A stretch of 64,000 nucleotides of DNA from Cupriavidus sp. U2 (GCF_009663685.2 NZ_RCOG02000027.1:328240-392239), one strand, 5' to 3'. Shown: positions 1 through 8,767, counted from the stretch's first letter. Made by a program: numbers and translations. The notes: generated by a model from the letters alone, not told the origin.

Positions 1-1220
1 TCGACGAGCATGCCCAGCGCGATGGCCAGCCCGCCCAGGCTCATGAGGTTGGCCGTCAGGCCCACGTAACGCATCATCAGGAAGGTGGCCAGCAGCGACA
101 GCGGCAACGTGGCTGCCACCACCAGCGCCGCCCGCAGGCCACCGAGGAACAGGTACAGCGTGACGATCACCAGCAGGCTGGCCTCGACCAGCGCGCGCAC
201 CACGGTGTTTGCCGCGCGCGATACCAGTTCGCCCCGGTCGTAGAACACCTTCGTGCTCATGCCCCTGGGCAGGGTGGGCGCCAGTTCGTCGAGCTTGTCC
301 TGCACGGCCTTGACGACCCTGGACGCATCGGCACCGCGCAAGGCCAGCACCAGGCCCTGCACCGCCTCGCCCTTGCCGTCCATCGACACCGCGCCGTTGC
401 GCGTGGTGGACCCCAGCCGCACGGTCGCCACGTCGGCCACGGTGACCTGGGCCACCTGCGCCGCATCGGCGCCCGCCTGCACGACGATGCGACGCAGGTC
501 GTCCAGCCCGCGCACGCCGCCTTCCACGCGCACCACCCAGGTTTCGTCGCCCTGCTCCACGCGCCCCGCGCCGTCGTTGCGGTTGTTGCTTTCCAGCGCC
601 TGGCGCAACTGCTCCAGCGTCACGCCACGCGCGCGCAGCCGGGCTGGATCGGGAATCACCTCGTAGCTGCGTACCTCGCCGCCCAGCGCATTGACGTCTG
701 CCACGCCGCTGACGGTACGTAGCGCCGGGCGGATCACCCAGTCCAGCACCTGGCGGCGCTCGGCCAGCGTGTGGGTATCGCTTTCGAGCGTGAACATGAA
801 CATCTCGCCCAGCGGCGTGGTGATCGGCGCGAGGCCGCCCACCGCGTTGTCGGGCAGGTCCCGCATCAGGCCGGACAGCCGTTCGGTCACCTGCTGGCGG
901 GCCCAGTACGGGTCCACGCCCTCCTCGAAGTCGACGGTCACGTCGCTGAGCCCGTACTTCGACACCGACCGTACGATGGTCTTCTGCGGGATGCCCAGCA
1001 GTTCCTGCTCGATCGGCGTGGACACGCGCTGCTCTACTTCCTCGGGCGTCATGCCGGGGATCTTGAGGATGACCTTGACCTGCGTCGGAGCGATATCCGG
1101 GAAGGCATCGATCGGCAGGTTGGCATACGCCCAGGCGCCGGCACATGCGAGCACGGCGGCCGCGATCAGCACCAGCACGCGCTGGCGCAAGGCGGCATCG
1201 ACGATTCTGTCCAGCATCAT
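1..1220 (-). CDS. Heavy-metal RND efflux pump, inner-membrane subunit (partial, CzcA/CusA family)
   Basis: This is the N-terminal part (about 406 residues) of a proton-driven HME-RND pump; the gene runs off the left edge of the window. The reading begins MMLDRIVDAAL, followed by a first membrane helix and the NLPIDAFPDIAPTQV segment typical of CzcA/CusA periplasmic porter domains. The last visible part is the fourth helix with LGGLAIALGMLVD, the HME-RND signature. The start codon overlaps the stop of the membrane-fusion gene in an ATGA, so the two are translationally coupled. The metal cannot be told from the visible part. No outer-membrane CzcC-type gene lies upstream, which is where it usually sits. 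Confidence 0.9.
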   Translation of the reverse strand, partial: MMLDRIVDAALRQRVLVLIAAAVLACAGAWAYANLPIDAFPDIAPTQVKVILKIPGMTPEEVEQRVSTPIEQELLGIPQKTIVRSVSKYGLSDVTVDFEEGVDPYWARQQVTERLSGLMRDLPDNAVGGLAPITTPLGEMFMFTLESDTHTLAERRQVLDWVIRPALRTVSGVADVNALGGEVRSYEVIPDPARLRARGVTLEQLRQALESNNRNDGAGRVEQGDETWVVRVEGGVRGLDDLRRIVVQAGADAAQVAQVTVADVATVRLGSTTRNGAVSMDGKGEAVQGLVLALRGADASRVVKAVQDKLDELAPTLPRGMSTKVFYDRGELVSRAANTVVRALVEASLLVIVTLYLFLGGLRAALVVAATLPLSLLATFLMMRYVGLTANLMSLGGLAIALGMLV

Positions 1221-2296
1221 TGGCCTCCGACGAGCATGCCTTTGAGCGCGCCGATGCCCGTGACGGCCACCCTGGCGTCGGCCGGCAGCACGCCACGCAC
1301 CGTGGCAAAGGCATCGTCCGTGGCATCGACCGTCACCGGGTAATAGGCCACGCCGTCCTTGACGGCCACGAACACCCCTGCCTTGCCTTGCGTGTAGGTC
1401 AGCGCGGCCACCGGCACGCGCAGGCGGACGCCGGACTGACCGGTTGCGCCGCCGGTGGCCGCGCCCAGGTGGATGACCACCCCGACGCTCTCGCCAGCCT
1501 GCAGGCTGCCACGCGCGTCCAGCGTGGCCCGGATGCGCACCGAGCCAGTCCCGTCGCTGGACGGCACCACGCCCGCCACCTTGCCGGCCGCGCCACGCTG
1601 GCGGACCTCCACGCGCTCGCCGCCGCGGATCGTGGGCACGTCGCGGCCCACCAGCAGGTCAAGCTCCAGCGCATCGGGATCGACGATGCGGAACAGCGGC
1701 GCCGAGGCATCGACGCGCGTGCCCGGCACGGCGTGGATCTCGGCAACCAGCCCGTCGCGCCCCGCCACCATGCGCGCGTCGCCACGCGGGCTCACGCCAA
1801 TGCCGGCGGCCGCCATTTCGGCCTCGCGCGCCCGCACGGTAGCGGCGGCCTCGCGGGCGCGCGCCTGGGTGGTCTCCCAGCGGCTGCCGGCAATGATGCC
1901 GTCGTCGTGCAACTGGCGGTCGCGCTTGAGCGCAAGCTGGGACAGCGCTGCCTGCGAACGGGCTTCGGCCAGCGCACGGGTGGCCTCGAACATCTGCGGG
2001 CTGGCAAACAGCGCCAGCGGCTGGCCCTTCTTCACGGACTGGCCGATGGCAACCAGCACTTGCGACACCATTCCCGGATATGGCGCGGCCACCACAAACT
2101 GCGCATCGGGACGCAGCACCACGCGCGCGGTAGCGCCGATTTCCATATGCGCGGCGTTCTCGGCAGCCGCGAAGCGGATGCCCAGCGCCTGGGCCTGGGC
2201 GGCGGTGAGCGCCAGCGTGCGTGCCTGGACGGGGGCGATACAGGTCAGCGCCGACACCGCAAATGCGGCCAGCGCCAGACGACGACGGAAAGACAT
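1217..2296 (-). CDS. RND efflux periplasmic adaptor (CzcB/CusB-type membrane fusion protein)
   Basis: This periplasmic adaptor links the RND pump to an outer-membrane channel. The chosen ATG at 2296 gives 359 residues beginning MSFRRRLALAAFAV, a clean signal peptide ending near PVQA, and has GGAG six bases upstream. A longer frame to 2359 lacks these features. After the leader come a lipoyl/barrel-sandwich half (VVAAPYPGMVSQVLV, GQSVKKGQPLALF), a helical hairpin rich in Ala, Arg and Glu, the second half (GLVAEIHAVPGTRVDASAPLFRI in two pieces), and a C-terminal beta domain (RVPVAALTY, GKAGVFV). It is coupled by a 4-bp overlap to the pump gene. Confidence 0.88.
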   Translation of the reverse strand: MSFRRRLALAAFAVSALTCIAPVQARTLALTAAQAQALGIRFAAAENAAHMEIGATARVVLRPDAQFVVAAPYPGMVSQVLVAIGQSVKKGQPLALFASPQMFEATRALAEARSQAALSQLALKRDRQLHDDGIIAGSRWETTQARAREAAATVRAREAEMAAAGIGVSPRGDARMVAGRDGLVAEIHAVPGTRVDASAPLFRIVDPDALELDLLVGRDVPTIRGGERVEVRQRGAAGKVAGVVPSSDGTGSVRIRATLDARGSLQAGESVGVVIHLGAATGGATGQSGVRLRVPVAALTYTQGKAGVFVAVKDGVAYYPVTVDATDDAFATVRGVLPADARVAVTGIGALKGMLVGGQ

Positions 2297-2383
2297 TCCT
2301 GACTCCGAATCAATGCGAGTGAAAGCCGCACGCCGCAGGTCGCGGGCGTGCAAGGGCACCGGGTAGGCCCGGTGGGTTCGCTG

Positions 2384-2812
2384 TCAGGAATACAGAGGAG
2401 GCGCGTGCGCGGGCGGGGGATGGCTGCTGCCGCCGCGCCAGCGCAGGCGGTGCGGCGTGGCGGCACGTACCAGCGGCCAGGCGACCCATGTCGCCAGCAC
2501 CAGCAGTACGGCACACAGGGCCAGCAGCGCCTCGATCATCGATGGATCGACATCGAGCCCCGGCCCGGCATGGCTCAGGCCTTTTTCGACATCGATCGAA
2601 AAAGGCTCGTCATCGGCATGGGGAACGGCAGCGATGGCCTGGGCCTTGCGCTCGTCGAGCACGACCTTGAACAGGCCCGGCATCGGGATATCCAGATGGA
2701 ACCCGGTCTGGTGCGGCGTGCCCATGTGGGCATGCAGCAGCGGACCCAGGCACTGGATCACGATCAGGATCGTCAGGAAACCAAATCTGGTGAAAGGTAC
2801 TAGGCGCCCCAT
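2384..2812 (-). CDS. Small membrane protein with periplasmic histidines, metal-efflux operon leader gene
   Basis: This 142-residue protein is not assigned to a named family. It begins MGRLVPFTRFGFLTILIVIQ, a signal-anchor-like helix, followed by HAHMGTPHQTGFHLDIPMP and a soluble segment. A second helix (about residues 93-112, ALLALCAVLLVLATWVAW) precedes a His/Pro-rich tail. It sits 87 bp upstream of the adaptor gene on the same strand, so it is probably first in the metal-efflux operon. The clustered His and Met residues fit metal contact, but that is inference. The start is uncertain because no good ribosome binding site is seen at 2812 and the frame stays open to 2986. Confidence 0.55.
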   Translation of the reverse strand: MGRLVPFTRFGFLTILIVIQCLGPLLHAHMGTPHQTGFHLDIPMPGLFKVVLDERKAQAIAAVPHADDEPFSIDVEKGLSHAGPGLDVDPSMIEALLALCAVLLVLATWVAWPLVRAATPHRLRWRGGSSHPPPAHAPPLYS

Positions 2813-3196
2813 GGCGGTGGAATCACAAGGTCGGGGCTGGCGGAGTTTGCGACCATCTAAGCCGGTTGCCGGCGCCATGGCTGGTCTGGCCAGGTATGTT
2901 GACGACGGCGCCCCCGTGGTGGAGGCAGGCTGCTCCCCCAGGACGGACCGAATGCTAGCACGGCTTGGTTGCCGCTGCCACCGCACCCGGACATGGCAGG
3001 CGGCCAGGCAAGCCGGACGACATGTCGCGACATGACATGACGAGACTTGTCAATCGCCCATTTCGACGACAAATAAGCGCATGACCGGGCGACCGTTCGA
3101 TCGGCACACTATTGGCCGCAGTCACACAGAATCTGCCGTATGCTGAATTGTTCAGCGTGCAAGCGCGCCCTGTCCGACCCTGCCCGGAGGCGACTC
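2813..3196. other. Intergenic region with a 14-bp perfect palindrome
   Basis: No convincing gene is seen between the leftward metal-efflux operon and the rightward small gene at 3197. A perfect palindrome CATGTCGCGACATG lies at 3021-3034, with a further CATGACATGACG next to it. It is suitably placed to be an operator for the leftward operon. The reverse strand also carries TTGACA at 3053-3048, but no good -10 follows. Confidence 0.4.
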
Positions 3197-3451
3197 ATGC
3201 TTGTTGGAAGCGCAGTAGACAAGCTGCGACGTGAAGCAGCCGTCGCACGCGAGACCGCGCCCGTCGATCGGCGCATCGCACGACTTCGCCAGGACATTCG
3301 CTGGCAACTGCACTATGCAAAAACGCAGAAGGCCCGCGGCTACCCGGCGCGGGACTACGCGCGGGTACTCCGGTTACTGCGGCAGACCCTGAGCGTCGAA
3401 AGAGCCTATCGTGCCGCGTTGCGCAAGGCGGCGCTGGCCCGGCTGCTTTGA
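3197..3451 (+). CDS. Small basic hypothetical protein
   Basis: The gene encodes 84 residues starting MLVGSAVDKLRREAAVARE. I prefer the ATG at 3197 to the ATG at 3140 because CGGAGGCGACTC precedes it (GGAGG at good spacing), while 3140 has no ribosome binding site. The product is very rich in Arg and Ala and predicted mostly helical (RRIARLRQDIRWQLHYAK, ARVLRLLRQTLSVERAYR). It has no signal peptide and no cysteines after the chosen start. I do not recognise the family. It is convergent with the MFS gene at 3516-4787. Confidence 0.5.
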   Translation: MLVGSAVDKLRREAAVARETAPVDRRIARLRQDIRWQLHYAKTQKARGYPARDYARVLRLLRQTLSVERAYRAALRKAALARLL

Positions 3452-3515
3452 ACCACCGCCGCCCTCCCGGCCGGATTTCCGCATATTGGGGAGCGGCGCA
3501 CCGGCCACCCGGCGC

Positions 3516-4787
3516 TCACGGGCTCTTTGCCGCCCACCGCGCAGGGGACGCCGGTTCCACGCACGCCGGAGCCTTGCGCGTGGCGGCCCAGAACACCAGT
3601 GCCGCCACGCTGACCGCCGCACCCAGCGCGCAGACGCCATACCATCCGCCGGCCCCGTATGCCGCGGTGGTGCCGATGGCGCCCAGCCCGCTGCCCACGG
3701 CATAGAACAGCATATAGAGGCCGATGAGGCGGCCGGGCGCCTCCGGGCGCGTCCGGACGATCATGCTCTGGCTGGTGACATGCAGCGCCTGCCCCGCCGC
3801 GTCGAGCAGCACGATTCCCACGGCCAGTATCCACAGCGACACATGCAATTGGGCAAGCGGCCACCAGGCCAGGACCAGCATCACCAGTGCCGCCAGGGTC
3901 GTGCGCTGGCCGTGTCCGGCGTCTACCCACTTGCCGGCACGCGCGGCCGCCAGCGCGCCAATCACGCCCACCAGCCCGAACGCGCCGATGGCCGTGTGCG
4001 GCAGCGAGATCGGCGGCGCGCCCAGCGGCAGCACCACTGCGCTCCAGAAAATGTTTAGCGCGGCAAACATCAGCAGCGCCAGCATGCCCCTGACCTGCAG
4101 CGTGCGCTCGTGACGCAGCAGCGCGAACATCGACAGGATGAGACGCGGGTAGCTCACCCGCACGCGTGGCGGCGCAAGCACCGGCAAGCGGTTCCACAGC
4201 AGCACACCCGCCACGAACATCAGCATCGCCGCCGCAAGGTAGACCCAGCGCCATCCCGTAAGATCGCTGACCGCCCCGGCAAACACCCGGGCGGACAGCA
4301 GGCCCACGAACACGCCGCTCTGGGCTGCCCCGACTACCCGGCCCTGCTCGTGGACCGACGCCGCGCTGGCCGCATAGGCCAGCAGGCCTTGCGTCATCGC
4401 CGTGCCAAGCAGGCCCACCGCCAGCATGCCCGCGAACAGCGCGGGCAACGTCCGCGCCAGGGCCACCCCCACCAGCGCGACGACCAGCGCAACCAGCTGC
4501 ACACGCATCAGCCGGCGCCTGTCGAGCAGATCGCCCAACGGCACGACGAACAGCAAGGCCAGCGCGCTGCCGGCCTGCGTCATCGCCACCACGCTACCAA
4601 CGACCGCCACGTCGATCCGGAAATCGCGCGCCAGGGCATCGAGCAGCGGTTGAACGTAATAGACGTTGGCCACGCTGAAACCGGCCGACGCGGCAAACAG
4701 CGCGACAAGGCCCGTGGCCATGCCAGGGCCGCCCGGCCGCGCTGCGGCCTCGATGCGTGATCTTTCCAGCGTGTCTTCCGGTGCCAT
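3516..4787 (-). CDS. MFS transporter (YnfM-like)
   Basis: This is a 423-residue major facilitator with about twelve membrane helices and a short cytoplasmic N-terminus. Early helices carry SVANVYYVQPLLDALARDF, seen in YnfM/NepI-like exporters, and the loop between helices 2 and 3 carries GDLLDRRRLM, the MFS motif A region. The substrate cannot be predicted. It is divergent from an HxlR-type regulator with 91 bp between the starts. That intergenic space holds two palindromic elements, so the regulator probably controls this gene. The C-terminal tail is short and Ala/Pro-rich. Confidence 0.88.
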   Translation of the reverse strand: MAPEDTLERSRIEAAARPGGPGMATGLVALFAASAGFSVANVYYVQPLLDALARDFRIDVAVVGSVVAMTQAGSALALLFVVPLGDLLDRRRLMRVQLVALVVALVGVALARTLPALFAGMLAVGLLGTAMTQGLLAYAASAASVHEQGRVVGAAQSGVFVGLLSARVFAGAVSDLTGWRWVYLAAAMLMFVAGVLLWNRLPVLAPPRVRVSYPRLILSMFALLRHERTLQVRGMLALLMFAALNIFWSAVVLPLGAPPISLPHTAIGAFGLVGVIGALAAARAGKWVDAGHGQRTTLAALVMLVLAWWPLAQLHVSLWILAVGIVLLDAAGQALHVTSQSMIVRTRPEAPGRLIGLYMLFYAVGSGLGAIGTTAAYGAGGWYGVCALGAAVSVAALVFWAATRKAPACVEPASPARWAAKSP

Positions 4788-4799
4788 GGCGCCTATTAT

Positions 4800-4858
4800 C
4801 CAGTTTCAAAACAAAACTGGTTGAATGCTAGGGCAGCCGGTTTTAAAATGCAACCAGA
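4800..4858. promoter_or_regulatory. Two palindromic operators between MFS and hxlR-type genes
   Basis: The first element, 4800-4820, is CCAGTTT-N7-AAACTGG, a perfect 7-bp inverted repeat. The second, 4838-4858, is a degenerate copy (CCGGTTT...AACCAG). Their starts are 38 bp apart and both lie between two divergent starts. HxlR-family dimers bind such palindromes, so autoregulation plus control of the MFS gene is likely but untested. Confidence 0.5.
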
Positions 4859-4878
4859 TCATTGCGTGCCGAGACCCC

Positions 4879-5403
4879 ATGCCAACACCTTCGACCCCCG
4901 CGACACCCGCGGCGCCCGTGACGCGTACCGCCCCGAAGCCCCCAGAATCCTGCCCGGTCGCCAGGTCTCTCGATGTGGTGGGCGACCGCTGGTCGCTCCT
5001 GATCGTGCGCGACGCCTTCGATGGCGTGCGGCGCTTCAGCGATTTCCAGCGCGGCCTGGGCATGGCACGGAACATCCTGGCGGACCGGCTGCACAGGCTG
5101 GTGGAGGCCGGCGTGCTGGCATTGCAGGCGGCATCCGATGGCTCGGCCTACCAGGAGTACGTGCTGACCGCAGCGGGCGAGCGGCTGTTTCCGGTGGTGG
5201 TGGCGCTGCGCCAATGGGGCGAGCGGCATCGGTTCGCGGCCGGTGAGCGCCATTCCACGCTGATCGACCGGCGCACCGGCAAACCCGTGCCGCCCATGCA
5301 GCCCTTGGCGAAGGACGGCTCCGTCATACGCGCCGCCGATACCGAGGTCCGCAAGGTGAAGCAGGACAAGCAGGACATCGGCTCCGCCCGGACCGGCGTA
5401 TGA
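4879..5403 (+). CDS. HxlR-family winged-helix transcriptional regulator
   Basis: The 174-residue product has a Pro/Thr/Ala-rich N-terminal stretch and then the HxlR core: CPVARSLDVVGDRWSLLIVRD, RRFSDFQRGLGMARNILADRL and LVEAGVL, then a wing (YVLTAAGERLFPVV). The cysteine before PVARSLD is the conserved position that senses electrophiles or oxidants in some family members such as HypR and YodB; whether it does so here is unknown. The ATG at 4879 (MPTPSTPATPA) is chosen over an upstream in-frame ATG at 4825, which lies inside the second operator. Confidence 0.88.
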   Translation: MPTPSTPATPAAPVTRTAPKPPESCPVARSLDVVGDRWSLLIVRDAFDGVRRFSDFQRGLGMARNILADRLHRLVEAGVLALQAASDGSAYQEYVLTAAGERLFPVVVALRQWGERHRFAAGERHSTLIDRRTGKPVPPMQPLAKDGSVIRAADTEVRKVKQDKQDIGSARTGV

Positions 5404-5428
5404 TCGCTGGCATCCCCTGGCCGCCGGA

Positions 5429-6232
5429 ATGTCCGCGATGACCGACCGCCCTCATCTGTCTCCCAAACTGCATCTGACCGTCACGCACGGCTTTGCGCTG
5501 CATAACAGCCGGCAGCCCGCGTTCCGGCGCGAGTGGCACGAGCATGACTGCGGCATGCTGCTTTGGCCGCGCATGGGCCGGCTCAAGACGGTGTGGGATA
5601 CCCCCGGCGATGCGCCGAGGGCGGCTGCGCACGCTACGGCGGCACGTGCACGGCGTGCCGCGACGCTGGTGCGCGGTGCCGCGGTGCTGCTGCCGGCGTC
5701 GACGTCCCACCTCACGGCGTCCGAGCATCGGCTGCAGCAGCACGGCGAACTCTATCTGCCCCCCGACCGCATGCCCGCCCTGCGGTATGGCGCGATCCGC
5801 CTGGACGGGCCCACTGTCGCCATGCTGGAGGCGCTGCTGGCCCCCAACCTGTCCACCCCGAGTGCATCCTGGCTGGTGCGTGCCATCGTCGAGCAACTGG
5901 TGACGAGCCAGCCGCTGGCGCATCCCGAAGCGCCGGCATCGATCGCCCATCGCATGGTGTGGCGCTTCACACAGGCGCTGGAATGCGACCAGCCCCTGCC
6001 GTCGATCGATGCGGTGGCCAGCGAACTCGGTGTGGCGATTCGCCAGTTGCAGCGGGCATGCCAGATCGAATTCGGCACCACGCCCGTGGCGATCCGGCGG
6101 CGCGTGCTGGCGGCGCATGCCAGGGCGCTGATCGCGACCGGGCATCCACCCGCCAGTGTCAGCGTGCAGCTGGGCTTTGCCTCCAGCGGCCATCTGCACC
6201 GGCTGCTGCGCGAGGTGCCGGCGCCGGCCTAG
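5429..6232 (+). CDS. AraC-family transcriptional regulator
   Basis: This 267-residue regulator has an N-terminal cupin-like sensing part (HNSRQPAFRREWHEHDCGMLLWPRMG) and a C-terminal pair of helix-turn-helix motifs (IDAVASELGVAIRQLQRACQ; ALIATGHPPASVSVQLGFAS, then HLHRLLRE). It starts 26 bp after the HxlR gene, possibly in the same transcript, and ends convergent with the RidA-like gene with only 12 bp between. Its targets are unknown; the neighbouring MFS gene or the Bug-PhzF-RidA operon are candidates. Confidence 0.82.
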   Translation: MSAMTDRPHLSPKLHLTVTHGFALHNSRQPAFRREWHEHDCGMLLWPRMGRLKTVWDTPGDAPRAAAHATAARARRAATLVRGAAVLLPASTSHLTASEHRLQQHGELYLPPDRMPALRYGAIRLDGPTVAMLEALLAPNLSTPSASWLVRAIVEQLVTSQPLAHPEAPASIAHRMVWRFTQALECDQPLPSIDAVASELGVAIRQLQRACQIEFGTTPVAIRRRVLAAHARALIATGHPPASVSVQLGFASSGHLHRLLREVPAPA

Positions 6233-6244
6233 GCGCGGTGTTCC

Positions 6245-6751
6245 TCACACGCTGGCCACGATCGCTTCCACTTCGATCTCTGTCCATGCACAGTCAGGCA
6301 GACTGGCCACGCCCAGCGCGCTGCGGGCGGGCAAAGGCTGATCGGGAAACGCCACGCGCAACACGGCCGAAGCCGCATCGAGTACCGCGGGATGCCGCGT
6401 GAACGTGTCCGCCGCACGAATGAACCCGCGCAGCCGTACCACCTGCACCACGCGCGACAACTCGCCGCCACAGGCCAGCCGCAGCGCCGCCAGCGCATTC
6501 AGCATCGAGACCTGCGCCGCTTCGCGGGCCGGTATCAGGTCGTCGTCGGTGCGGCACAGACCGGCCATGGCCACGCCGTGCCGCCGGCAGACCTGACCGG
6601 AAATCGACACCCATTGCGCACCGCCGACCGGCACCGCGCAATACGGCGCGTAGTGTCCTCGGGGCGCCGATACCTCCGGCAGCACCAGACCCATCGCCGC
6701 GAGCCGCGCTTCCGGCGTGCCTGGCGGCGTGCCCGGTGCCTGTGCCGTCAT
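6245..6751 (-). CDS. RidA/YjgF-family protein
   Basis: The 168-residue product resembles RidA (YjgF/YER057c) proteins, many of which deaminate reactive enamine/imine intermediates. Visible family features are the YCAVPVGGAQWVSISGQV strand, the central helix (AREAAQVSMLNALAALRLAC) and the C-terminal LPARSALGVASLP...EIEVEAI segment, where the family Arg is present (PARSALG). The start at 6751 overlaps the upstream PhzF stop as ATGA, the best translational fit; an ATG at 6763 would overlap more. It is the last gene of a three-gene leftward operon (Bug, PhzF, RidA). Confidence 0.85.
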   Translation of the reverse strand: MTAQAPGTPPGTPEARLAAMGLVLPEVSAPRGHYAPYCAVPVGGAQWVSISGQVCRRHGVAMAGLCRTDDDLIPAREAAQVSMLNALAALRLACGGELSRVVQVVRLRGFIRAADTFTRHPAVLDAASAVLRVAFPDQPLPARSALGVASLPDCAWTEIEVEAIVASV

Positions 6752-7620
6752 GGCGCGCCCCATGCCGTCTGGCCACTAAGCCAGCAGCCGTCCGCCGCGC
6801 CCTGCTCGTCAATGCGCGGCGCCACCAGAATCTCCGACGGACTGCCCATGGCATCGCCTTGCCAGACGGCGATGGATGGCGCGGCGGCCGCGTCCGCCCC
6901 GTTGCCCAGACCGCCTTCGCCGGCCAGGTAGCCCCACAGCGCGGCGGCGGCGATGCCGGTGGCGGCGTCCTCCGGATAGCCCGACGATTTCGGAAACTGC
7001 CGCGCATGCACGATGCGCCGGCCATCCGCCTTCGTCGCGCCCAGCGCGTATGGATAGAGGCCCGTGGAGCCGATCGATTCGCAGAGCGCCTGCATCGTGG
7101 CGAAGTCGGGCTGCAGACCATCGAGCATCGCCACGGACGGCAGCGCCACCAGCGTCTTCACGCGGCTGGTGGCGGCGTTGGTCATCGACCACGCGCCCAC
7201 CGGCAAGCGCAACTGCGCGGCCACCCGTGCACTGTCCTGCGCGCCCAGCGGCTGCGTGCGTACCGCCGGCTGCGAGATCCACGCGCATTGCAGCACGTCG
7301 TCCCACCGGGCGTGCACCACGCCGCTCAAGGTTTCGATCCGCGCGGTGGGCGTGGTCCACTGCCCCCACTGCCGTAGCGCCCATAACGTGCCGACAGTGG
7401 CGTGGCCGCACATTTCCATCTCGTGCTGGGGGACGAAGAAGCGGATGCGCCAGTCGCAGCCGATGGCGCTGGGCAATACAAAGGCGGACTCGTGCCCGTG
7501 CGAGGCGGCCACCGCCTGCATGGCCGCCGCATCCATGCGCTGTGCATCGGCAACCAGCGGCACAGGGTTGCCGCCCCGGCCATCACGCACGAATACGTGG
7601 ATCAGACTGACTTCATTCAC
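6748..7620 (-). CDS. PhzF-family isomerase/epimerase
   Basis: This 290-residue protein has the two-lobed diaminopimelate-epimerase fold of the PhzF family. HGHESAFVLP near residues 41-50 carries the catalytic glutamate equivalent (E44). MEMCGHATVGTLWAL is the conserved anion-binding loop, and SSGYPEDAATGIAAAALWGYLA is the C-terminal signature. The family isomerises small acids; the substrate here is unknown. The gene overlaps the upstream Bug gene by 8 bp and the RidA gene by 4 bp, so the three are cotranslated. The set suggests uptake and processing of one organic acid. Confidence 0.9.
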   Translation of the reverse strand: MNEVSLIHVFVRDGRGGNPVPLVADAQRMDAAAMQAVAASHGHESAFVLPSAIGCDWRIRFFVPQHEMEMCGHATVGTLWALRQWGQWTTPTARIETLSGVVHARWDDVLQCAWISQPAVRTQPLGAQDSARVAAQLRLPVGAWSMTNAATSRVKTLVALPSVAMLDGLQPDFATMQALCESIGSTGLYPYALGATKADGRRIVHARQFPKSSGYPEDAATGIAAAALWGYLAGEGGLGNGADAAAAPSIAVWQGDAMGSPSEILVAPRIDEQGAADGCWLSGQTAWGAP

Positions 7621-8596
7621 CTGTGGCTCCTACCGATCGTGCAATCGCTCCCCAATAGGGGATGTCCTTCTGTACGGCAGCCTGCAACGCCGCCGGCGTG
7701 CCCGGCCGGGCCGTGACACCCTTGGCGGCAAGGTCTTCCGCCACGGCCTTGTCTCGCAATACCTTGTTCAGTGCGGCATTGAACCGGTCCACCACCGCTG
7801 CCGGGGTCCCCTTGGGGAACGCAATGCCGTACCAGAGCTGCTGCTCGAAATCGGGCACGCCCTGGCTGGCAAACGTCGGCACATCGGCCAGCAGCGGCGT
7901 GGGCGCAGTGGTGGCGATGGCGGTGATCTTGCGCGCCTTGATGTACGGCGCCAGGCCCACCGGGTTGTCGAACATGATCTGCACCTGCCCGCCGATCAGG
8001 TCGGTGTAGGCCGGGGACGCGCCGCGATACGGCACGTGCACCAGCGGCACGCCCGCCAGCTTCTGGAACTGCTCGCCCATCAGGTGCGATACGGTGCCCA
8101 CGCCCACCGAGCCGAAGCTGTGCTGCGTCTTGTCGGCCTTGAGCCTGGCCAGCAACGCCTTGACATCGGTCGACTGCAACTGGTTGTTGACGGCCAGCAC
8201 GTACGGCGAGGTGCCGATGAACCCGGCATAGCTGAAGTCCCTGGCCGGATGGTAGGTCAGCTTGGGATAGATCGCCACGCTCACCGCGTGCGTGCTGGTG
8301 GTCACCACGCCGGCGGTGTAGCCATCGGCCGTGGCGCGTGCCACGTAGGCCGAGCCCAGCGTGCCGCCGGCTCCGCTGCGGTTGTCGACCACCACCGGCT
8401 GGCCCAGTTCGCGCTGCAGCAGCGGCTGGATCGATCGCACCACCAGGTCGGTGCCGCCGCCCGCCGGGAACGGCACGACGATGACAACGGGCCTGGCTGG
8501 CCAGGTTTCGGCCTGCGCGGCCCCGAAACAGAGTCCGGCTACGATGGCCAGCAGTGCGCGGCGCGCCGCGCGAGGCGGATGGGACAGGATTGACAC
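7613..8596 (-). CDS. Bug-family tripartite tricarboxylate transporter solute-binding protein
   Basis: This is a 327-residue periplasmic binding protein with a signal peptide (ARRALLAIVAGLCFGAAQA) and the Bug/TctC core. The core includes WPARPVVIVVPFPAGGGTDLVVR, VVVDNRSGAGGTLGS, the LVHVPYRGASPAYTDLIGGQVQIMFDN region and the LADVPTFASQGVPDFE region. Such proteins present carboxylates to TctAB-type transporters or signal their presence; no TctA/TctB genes are in this window. It is the first gene of the operon with PhzF and RidA. A GGAGG-like site (GGAGGAAGCCC) precedes the ATG. Confidence 0.92.
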   Translation of the reverse strand: MSILSHPPRAARRALLAIVAGLCFGAAQAETWPARPVVIVVPFPAGGGTDLVVRSIQPLLQRELGQPVVVDNRSGAGGTLGSAYVARATADGYTAGVVTTSTHAVSVAIYPKLTYHPARDFSYAGFIGTSPYVLAVNNQLQSTDVKALLARLKADKTQHSFGSVGVGTVSHLMGEQFQKLAGVPLVHVPYRGASPAYTDLIGGQVQIMFDNPVGLAPYIKARKITAIATTAPTPLLADVPTFASQGVPDFEQQLWYGIAFPKGTPAAVVDRFNAALNKVLRDKAVAEDLAAKGVTARPGTPAALQAAVQKDIPYWGAIARSVGATGE

Positions 8597-8716
8597 GGGC
8601 TTCCTCCTTGTGGGTGTGCAGGGAGTCTAGGCACGCGGCGCGCGGGATTCGAACCGGAATGCGACCCCTGCCGATCCGAAATGCGCCCGGCGGCCAGGCC
8701 GCCCGCCCTGACCACA

Positions 8717-8745
8717 ACAAAAAGGGCACCCTCGCGGATGCCCTT
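8717..8745 (-). terminator. Rho-independent terminator after the HD-domain gene
   Basis: On the reverse strand AAGGGCA (8745-8739) pairs with TGCCCTT (8728-8722) across a ten-base loop, followed by TTTTTGTTG. It lies 23 bp past the stop of the HD-domain gene and separates it from the Bug operon. Confidence 0.8.
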
Positions 8746-8767
8746 CGATTCAAAGCCGCCCGGGGCC

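Noticed and set aside
3140-3196. Upstream ATG start for the small basic protein
   Set aside because: It lacks a ribosome binding site, while the ATG at 3197 has GGAGG at good spacing.
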